Part shown: piece after piece, positions 29,178 to 34,070 of the stretch
Layout of the letters: each line of letters begins with the position of its first letter
Numbering within the stretch: position 1 is the stretch's first letter
Translations under genes and position numbers: made by a program
Notes under the pieces: generated by a model
Told to the model about the DNA's origin: nothing
The model's input: only the letters and a program-made list of their open reading frames with translations
The model's database searches: none
NCBI GenBank assembly: GCA_017432545.1
Contig: JAFRJA010000023.1
Coordinates: forward strand, 1-34,070
Direction of reading: 5' to 3'
DNA from: Erysipelotrichaceae bacterium
Lineage (GTDB): Bacteria > Bacillota_I > Bacilli_A > Erysipelotrichales > Erysipelotrichaceae
Length of the DNA: 34,070 bases

Positions 29178-31613
29178 TTATTCCTGATCAAGAAGGTCTC
29201 TTAACTGCTGTAACGGGCGGTTAGAGACTTTTTCGATATGGGTCATATTCTTCTGCATGTTGTGGTAGCGGGCCAGGAATTCTCTGGAAGAGAGTCTGAA
29301 GGCATCACTGGAAAAGATCGACAGCTGTTCCAAGGCGTCGGAGGTGACGACGATCAGGCGGTATGTGTCTTTTAGTTCCTTGGCCTTGGCTTCGATATAC
29401 ATGTCGGCCGTCTGTCTGGTTTTGGTGTAGACGATGGTAATGTTGTCTCTTTCGCTGACGTTGACCTTATAGGAATCCTGCAGATAGGCATCGAAGACTA
29501 AGACGCAGGAGGCGGCGACGTAGCCGGCGAAGTCGCAGACCAGGTCGATGACTTTTTCTCTGGCCATGGTCAGATCGTTTAAGGGAACATCTTCCATGGC
29601 GTGCATGATGTTGTAGCCATCCAGCAGATACATGAGCTCCTTAGCCTGTTTAAAAGAGGTCTTTTTATTGTCTTGAGTTTCTTTGTTTCTTTCGATGTAG
29701 CGGGGCCTAGGTTTATAAAGAGAGTTCCAGACTCTTTTAAGTTCTTCTTCGCCGACATTGCGGGGTTTGTGTTTGACCGGTTCCTGATAGTCGGCAAAAT
29801 AGTCTCGCAGATTGAGGTGCATATTCTCTTCGACTTCTTCAGGTGAAATATAAGTACCGGCACCGTTGCGGGTGAAGATGGAGCCGATGGGTTTGGATGC
29901 ATCACTTGCATAGTCGTAGCCGATCTGTTGAATGACCTCCTTCTCATTGCGACAGCGGTCGTATACTTCGGTCTCGATGCTGTAGGAGAAGTCGTCTTTG
30001 TAGCGGCTGCTTAGATAGATCATGAATTCGTTAAAAGATGCCTTGTCGATCTTTCCCATCAGCATGTCCCCTTCGATATCAAAGACATACTGATGACTTG
30101 AAAGGTCGGTGATGATACCGTTGATCGTCTTTTTATCGCCGTTGAGACTGACCAGATAATAGGGTTCCAATACGACGCCTTTGGCTTTGAACAAGGCCTG
30201 TCTGATGGCTCTGTTTAAAGCCTGAAGCAGGTCACCGCCTTCGGTGTGTTTAAGATGCGTTTTGATGTCGATGATCTCGATCTCCAGCTGATCAAGTGGG
30301 GAATCGGTCAAGAGACCGCAGGGCCTGTAGGTATGAAGATAATCCAAAAGAACGGAGAATTCCTTCTTGCCTTTGACTTTGTAGGTCTGATCGGGTCTTA
30401 GTCTGACTAAGACTTCAGCGTAATGACGCAAAGGCTCATAGTGGCCCACGCCATAAACTTCCTCTTCGATGCTTTCCCGGTATTGAATGAGGGGTTTGGA
30501 AAAGCTGATGTCTAAGCCATAACGTTCCTTGATCAGGTTTCTGATGAAGTCCTGATGCAGATTACCCAAAAGATCGATGGAGACATCTTTGTCTAAAGTG
30601 ATATTTAGTTCCGGGAATTCACTGTTTAAGGGTTCTATCGTTCGATACAGCTGATTGGCATCAAGCTTCGAATTGATGCGATAGGTCAGGGTGTTGAGTT
30701 CCATGTCTTCCTGGCAAAACAATGAAGGAAGATATGTCCCTGCCTTTAATCCCTGTAATCCTTTGACGGAACAGAGGTCCGATCCTTTTACTTCATTTAC
30801 CTGTCGGGCTTTCTGGCCGTTGAACTGGACGATCTCGGAGATCTTAAAATCGCCAAAGACATCTCTGTTTTTAAGAGTGCCGGAAAAGATTTTCAGATGG
30901 GCGTATTCGTCGATCTTGTAGATATAGGCTTTGAAACTGCCGGAACTTTCGTGAACTTCAACGTAGCTGTTGATGAAGTCCAAGAGTTCATCGATCCCTT
31001 CTTCATGTAAGGCCGAACCGGCAAAAAGCGGGAAGAAGAGTCCCTGTTTGAAGTCGTTGATGATATATGAGTCGTCTATTGTATTTTGCGAAAGATAGGT
31101 ATCCAGTATTTCTTCATGGTTTAAGGCTACGGTTTCTTTGACTTCTTCCTGCAAGACGATATCGGGGTCCAGTTGTTTCTGTAAGCTATTTAAAAGCTCA
31201 TCTTTACTCTGATGGGCGATGTCCATCTTGTTTAAGAAGATGCAGATGGGGATGTTTAGTGTCTTGAGGTGTTTGAAACGCCGGATTGTATCGGCAGGGA
31301 TGGGACTGCTGGCGTCGATGATCAATATCGCGGCATCGAGGATCTCGAAGCTGCGGTTTACTTCGCCAATGAAATCCAGGTGTCCGGGCGTGTCGACGTA
31401 GATGTAGTCTTTGTCTTTATAGGAGAAACGGGCTTGTTTGGCTAAGACGGTGATGCCTTTTTGTCTTTCAAAGCCGTTGTAGTCCAAAAAGGAGTCTTCG
31501 TGGTCGACTCTTCCGCTTTTGTTTAAGACGCCGCATTTATGTAAGATGGCTTCCGAGAGGGTTGTTTTGCCGCCGTCGACATGGGCGTAGGCGCCGATGA
31601 CAATACGGCTCAT
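29178..31613 (-). CDS. EF-G/Tet(M)-like translational GTPase fused to YacP/Rae1-type NYN nuclease
   Basis: The 811-residue product has AAGGA 8 nt before its ATG. The N-terminal part is a ribosomal-protection-type GTPase: P-loop AHVDGGKTT (10-18), GITV, DTPGH (74-78) and NKMD (128-131). EF-G-like domains II-V follow to about residue 630. Tet(M)-type proteins end near 640 residues. Here a linker leads into a complete YacP-like NYN domain (about 660-790): LLDGYNIMHA with D665 and N668, VFDAY with D708, TADMYIEA with D737, and TSDALEQL with D759. In Bacillus subtilis the stand-alone YacP (Rae1) cuts mRNA in the ribosomal A site. The fusion suggests a factor that enters the A site like EF-G and delivers a nuclease there. 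Tetracycline resistance is not implied. Confidence 0.88.
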   Translation of the reverse strand: MSRIVIGAYAHVDGGKTTLSEAILHKCGVLNKSGRVDHEDSFLDYNGFERQKGITVLAKQARFSYKDKDYIYVDTPGHLDFIGEVNRSFEILDAAILIIDASSPIPADTIRRFKHLKTLNIPICIFLNKMDIAHQSKDELLNSLQKQLDPDIVLQEEVKETVALNHEEILDTYLSQNTIDDSYIINDFKQGLFFPLFAGSALHEEGIDELLDFINSYVEVHESSGSFKAYIYKIDEYAHLKIFSGTLKNRDVFGDFKISEIVQFNGQKARQVNEVKGSDLCSVKGLQGLKAGTYLPSLFCQEDMELNTLTYRINSKLDANQLYRTIEPLNSEFPELNITLDKDVSIDLLGNLHQDFIRNLIKERYGLDISFSKPLIQYRESIEEEVYGVGHYEPLRHYAEVLVRLRPDQTYKVKGKKEFSVLLDYLHTYRPCGLLTDSPLDQLEIEIIDIKTHLKHTEGGDLLQALNRAIRQALFKAKGVVLEPYYLVSLNGDKKTINGIITDLSSHQYVFDIEGDMLMGKIDKASFNEFMIYLSSRYKDDFSYSIETEVYDRCRNEKEVIQQIGYDYASDASKPIGSIFTRNGAGTYISPEEVEENMHLNLRDYFADYQEPVKHKPRNVGEEELKRVWNSLYKPRPRYIERNKETQDNKKTSFKQAKELMYLLDGYNIMHAMEDVPLNDLTMAREKVIDLVCDFAGYVAASCVLVFDAYLQDSYKVNVSERDNITIVYTKTRQTADMYIEAKAKELKDTYRLIVVTSDALEQLSIFSSDAFRLSSREFLARYHNMQKNMTHIEKVSNRPLQQLRDLLDQE

Positions 31614-31734
31614 TGGAAGTATCCTTTCTTTGAGAGGTATTTCATATGTTTATTATATACTGGCTTGGGCTTTGTTCGGTTGTCCAGGACACTATGAAAA
31701 CATCTGTAATATAATGGGTCTAGGAGAGAGACTT

Positions 31735-32721
31735 ATGGAGAGAATGAATTTTGGTATCGTAGGAACGGGTGGTATCGCTTTGATGATGGCGAAGGCTTGT
31801 GAAGAGGTGGAGGGAGTTCATGCCTATGGACTTTATTCCCGGACTTATGAAAAGGGCAAGGAATTCGCCAATGAAGCCAATATCGATTTTGTTTATACGG
31901 ATTACGATGAGTTTTTAAGTGATGAGAACCTGGATTTCATCTATCTGGCTTCGCCCAACTCGTTACATTACCCGCAGGCCAAAAAGGCGATTCAAGCTCA
32001 TAAGAACGTCATTGTGGAAAAGCCTTTCTGTTCAAACTATCAGGAAGCCAAGGAACTTGTCGAACTGGCGGAGAGCAATGATGTCTATCTCTTTGAAAGC
32101 ATGACCATCCTTCATTCCAACAACTATAAGCTCTTACAGGAAAAGCTAAGTGAGATCGGTAAGATCAAGGAAGTTCAATGTACCTATCTGCAGTATTCAA
32201 GAAAATACAAGGATCTATTGGAAGGGAAAGAACCCAATGTCTTCAATAAGAAGTATGCGGGCGGGGCTTTGATGGATCTGGGTATCTACAATATCCATTT
32301 TGTAGTGGGCCTCTTTGGTGAACCAAAAGAAGTCACCTATTATGCCAGAAACCATGAAAACGGGATCGATCTAGGTGGTACGTTGATCATGGAATATGAA
32401 GATAAGGTGGTCAGTGCTTTGGCGGCTAAAGATCTTAACGGCAGCAATCGCAATATCATTGCCGGGGAGGATGGCTATATCATCGTGGAAGGCGGCAGCA
32501 ATGGCCCCAAGCCTTTCAGTATCTACACCAGTGAGAAACAGGAACATTTTGATGTCGAAAACGACAAGTCCTGGTTCTATAATGAACTTAAGGATATCTG
32601 TGATATCTATAATGGCCACGATAAAGATAAGATGAAGTCTTTATTGAACAACTCACTGATGGCGATGAGGGTCATCGATAAGGCCAAGAAGTCGGCGGGT
32701 ATCAGCTTCGAAGAGGACTAA
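31735..32721 (+). CDS. Gfo/Idh/MocA-family NAD(P)-dependent oxidoreductase
   Basis: The 328-residue start at 31735 has AGGAGAG 7 nt upstream and a TATAAT box near 31711; the longer frame from 31597 overlaps the divergent GTPase gene and is rejected. The Rossmann motif GIVGTGGIA and the family signature IVEKPFCSN (with K) are present, and a GALMDLGIYNIHFVVGLFG segment lies in the C-terminal domain. It oxidises or reduces sugar-like alcohols; the substrate is not evident. It appears monocistronic. Confidence 0.9.
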   Translation: MERMNFGIVGTGGIALMMAKACEEVEGVHAYGLYSRTYEKGKEFANEANIDFVYTDYDEFLSDENLDFIYLASPNSLHYPQAKKAIQAHKNVIVEKPFCSNYQEAKELVELAESNDVYLFESMTILHSNNYKLLQEKLSEIGKIKEVQCTYLQYSRKYKDLLEGKEPNVFNKKYAGGALMDLGIYNIHFVVGLFGEPKEVTYYARNHENGIDLGGTLIMEYEDKVVSALAAKDLNGSNRNIIAGEDGYIIVEGGSNGPKPFSIYTSEKQEHFDVENDKSWFYNELKDICDIYNGHDKDKMKSLLNNSLMAMRVIDKAKKSAGISFEED

Positions 32722-32805
32722 AGTATATCAACTTAGCTTAAAAGTATTGACTTAGGATCGCTGAGTGAATTATAAATACAGGTATATACAGGAGTTAAAT
32801 CATTT

Positions 32806-33141
32806 ATGGACCTAAAGGGAAAACAGATCAGATCTAAGGCCAGTGGGATGATTGGGGAGATCACGGGTTTCAATGAGAACAGTCTTTTGATCACTTTTAC
32901 CAACATGCAGGATATCGCCATACCTTTGGCTAAGGCGGAGGTTCTGCTGGATATGGATGAAGATGTTCTGCAGGAGCTAAGGACTATGATCAAGGGCCAT
33001 AAGGGAAAGGAAGAACACTGTTCCAAGGTCCAGACCTATATGGATGACTTCGAGGAGGACGAAGACGAGGAATCCGAAGAGGAAGATCTGGAAGATTCTC
33101 AAGAAGATGAGGATGATTATGACGATGAGGATGATGAGTGA
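32806..33141 (+). CDS. Small protein with acidic C-terminal tail
   Basis: The 111-residue product starts behind AGGAG (spacing about 12). The first 50 or so residues (LKGKQIRSKASGMIGEITGF and onwards) look like a small beta-barrel of the SH3/KOW kind, which is tentative. The last 35 are almost only Asp and Glu. Such tails often bind basic proteins or metals. It lies 62 bp before the RarA-domain gene in the same direction, probably co-transcribed. Confidence 0.7.
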   Translation: MDLKGKQIRSKASGMIGEITGFNENSLLITFTNMQDIAIPLAKAEVLLDMDEDVLQELRTMIKGHKGKEEHCSKVQTYMDDFEEDEDEESEEEDLEDSQEDEDDYDDEDDE

Positions 33142-33203
33142 TCACCATCCTTTTTATTTACAAAATGAGCTAAGATAATAGTAAGAAAACAAGGAGAGAA
33201 AAG

Positions 33204-33785
33204 ATGGCTGAATATTATGATCCCTGGGCATATACGGTGTCTAAACACGGTATCAGTGCCGATTTGCTTATATCTGCAGTGCAGAAGTGTATCAGAAGGG
33301 GCCAGGAAGATCTGGCGATGCGTTTTGCGTATGAGCTTTATGCGACTTCACCTTTCCATGAGGAGAAGCTTTGGACCAGACTGATGGTCATTCCGGTAGA
33401 GGATATCGGTTTTGGCGATCCCAATGCCCTGGTCGTCATGAAGACTTTGAATGATATGCGACAGACTTTCCCGTATGGGGATGGTGATCGTCCGATCTAT
33501 TTCTTGTATGCGATCAGGTATCTTTGCCGCTGCAAGAAGGAAAGATCGACCGACCAGATCAAGAACATCATCATGAAGGAAAATGAGAAGGGTGAGATCC
33601 CGGAGATCCCCGATTATGCGATCGATATGCATACCAACAAAGGGCGTTTTGAACTGGGCAGGGATGTCTTCTATTTCCTGGATGAGGCTTCAAAGGTCGA
33701 ACCTTTATGGGAAGGCTATGATGATACCTATTGGAAACAACTGTACAAGATGTACGAAGAGGAAGAGAAGGAAAAGAAAGAATAA
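33204..33785 (+). CDS. Stand-alone RarA/MgsA C-terminal-domain protein
   Basis: The 193-residue product is preceded by AAGGAGAG. Residues about 15-115 match the C-terminal tetramerisation domain of the replication-associated ATPase RarA/MgsA: AVQKCIRRGQEDLAMRFAYEL, then VIPVEDIGFGDPNALVV. There is no AAA+ domain, Walker A or Walker B. The protein could be a partner or decoy of full-length RarA, or have taken a new role. The C-terminus is highly charged. A strong terminator follows. Confidence 0.78.
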   Translation: MAEYYDPWAYTVSKHGISADLLISAVQKCIRRGQEDLAMRFAYELYATSPFHEEKLWTRLMVIPVEDIGFGDPNALVVMKTLNDMRQTFPYGDGDRPIYFLYAIRYLCRCKKERSTDQIKNIIMKENEKGEIPEIPDYAIDMHTNKGRFELGRDVFYFLDEASKVEPLWEGYDDTYWKQLYKMYEEEEKEKKE

Positions 33786-33817
33786 GGCTTTTTCAATAAC
33801 GTTAAATAATCCAAGAT

Positions 33818-33848
33818 AGAGAAGGTATTATCATGCCTTCTCTTTTTG
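33818..33848 (+). terminator. Intrinsic terminator after RarA-like gene
   Basis: AGAGAAGG pairs with CCTTCTCT around a 10-nt loop, followed by TTTTTG. Confidence 0.9.
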
Positions 33849-33940
33849 TCTGTTTTATAATGCTCGTTTTACGGTCGGTATTGTATATTTTTATGTTATG
33901 GCAGTGAAAAATAGTATACAACCTTAACTTTTCCATCTTT

Positions 33941-34070
33941 GTATAACTGAATCATCAGGTATTCTGTCCAAAGCACCGATTCCCTTTATAAATCAAGCGT
34001 TTGCTGATGGGAATGGTGCTTTTTATTTTGGTGAATTTATGGTATAATTCAGTTATACGTATAACGGAGA
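33941..34070 (+). promoter_or_regulatory. Terminator, promoter and operator at the window end
   Basis: There is no gene between 33786 and the end. AGCACC-GATTCCC with GGGAAT-GGTGCT and a T run (33973-34028) is a strong terminator with no visible gene of its own upstream, so a short RNA may end there. TATAAT at 34043-34048 is followed by the perfect 14-bp palindrome GTTATACGTATAAC (34052-34065) over the predicted start, then GGAGA at the edge. GTATAACTGAAT (33941-33952) is an exact inverted copy of 34047-34058. The controlled gene lies beyond the window. Confidence 0.65.

Noticed and set aside
29178..31613. Tetracycline resistance gene of the Tet(M)/Tet(O) type
   Set aside because: The P-loop and domains are related, but sequence details differ, a nuclease domain is attached, and no resistance-type leader or mobile context is seen.

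Overview
The window reads as a low-to-medium GC Firmicute chromosome, most likely of the Erysipelotrichia type. This is inferred from strong GGAGG-type ribosome binding sites, TTGACA/TATAAT and extended -10 promoters, U-tract terminators, many short co-directional operons, and the gene families present (DUF4143 ATPases, murQ, tandem GNAT, Cof-type HAD phosphatase, ZIP carrier). No rRNA, tRNA, CRISPR array, transposase or integrase was recognised.

Left part (1 to about 15.8 kb), accessory. After the 3' end of a secreted-type alpha/beta hydrolase comes an array of four AAA+ ATPase genes with C-terminal DUF4143 domains, all on the + strand. They alternate between two subfamilies, A-B-A-B. Each is preceded by a copy, complete or partial, of one intergenic repeat family of about 110-200 bp. 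Three more copies or fragments lie downstream. The repeat is highly structured. In the five copies with a 3' half it carries a promoter with invariant architecture (TTGCAA-like box, 16-bp spacer, TATTAT/TAATAY box). This is followed by a hairpin with compensatory changes, a second exchangeable hairpin, and a conserved (G/A)CACCA end. Four copies then have a strong intrinsic terminator; in the first copy the terminator is weak. That predicts a family of 115-135 nt small RNAs. Between the ATPases sit a lipoprotein, an HTH/transmembrane/YkuD-like protein with an altered catalytic motif, and two small membrane or exported proteins. A LysR-controlled redox block (aldo/keto reductase, flavodoxin, Cys-type alpha/beta hydrolase, FMN reductase) lies between the later repeats. 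The region ends with a RelB/DinJ-type antitoxin and a truncated PIN toxin that runs directly into a 5'-deleted hybrid histidine kinase, a recombination scar near 15.81 kb.

Middle part (17.06-23.74 kb). A tightly overlapping ten-gene operon starts behind a promoter with two palindromic operators. It encodes two SAM methyltransferases, an alpha/beta hydrolase, a metallo-beta-lactamase-fold hydrolase, a ZIP metal carrier, a CxxC metallochaperone-like protein, an L-2-amino-thiazoline-4-carboxylate hydrolase-like protein and three membrane proteins. Its overall role is not known to me; metal handling plus small-molecule or thiol modification is an inference.

Right part (23.8-34.07 kb). Mostly single housekeeping or metabolic genes with bidirectional terminators: HAD phosphatase, tandem GNAT, iolC-like sugar kinase, S51 peptidase, murQ, a Gfo/Idh/MocA oxidoreductase, an acidic-tailed small protein and a stand-alone RarA/MgsA C-terminal-domain protein. 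The standout is an 811-residue EF-G/Tet(M)-like GTPase fused at its C-terminus to a YacP/Rae1-type NYN endoribonuclease domain. The window ends in a promoter-operator region for a gene beyond the edge.
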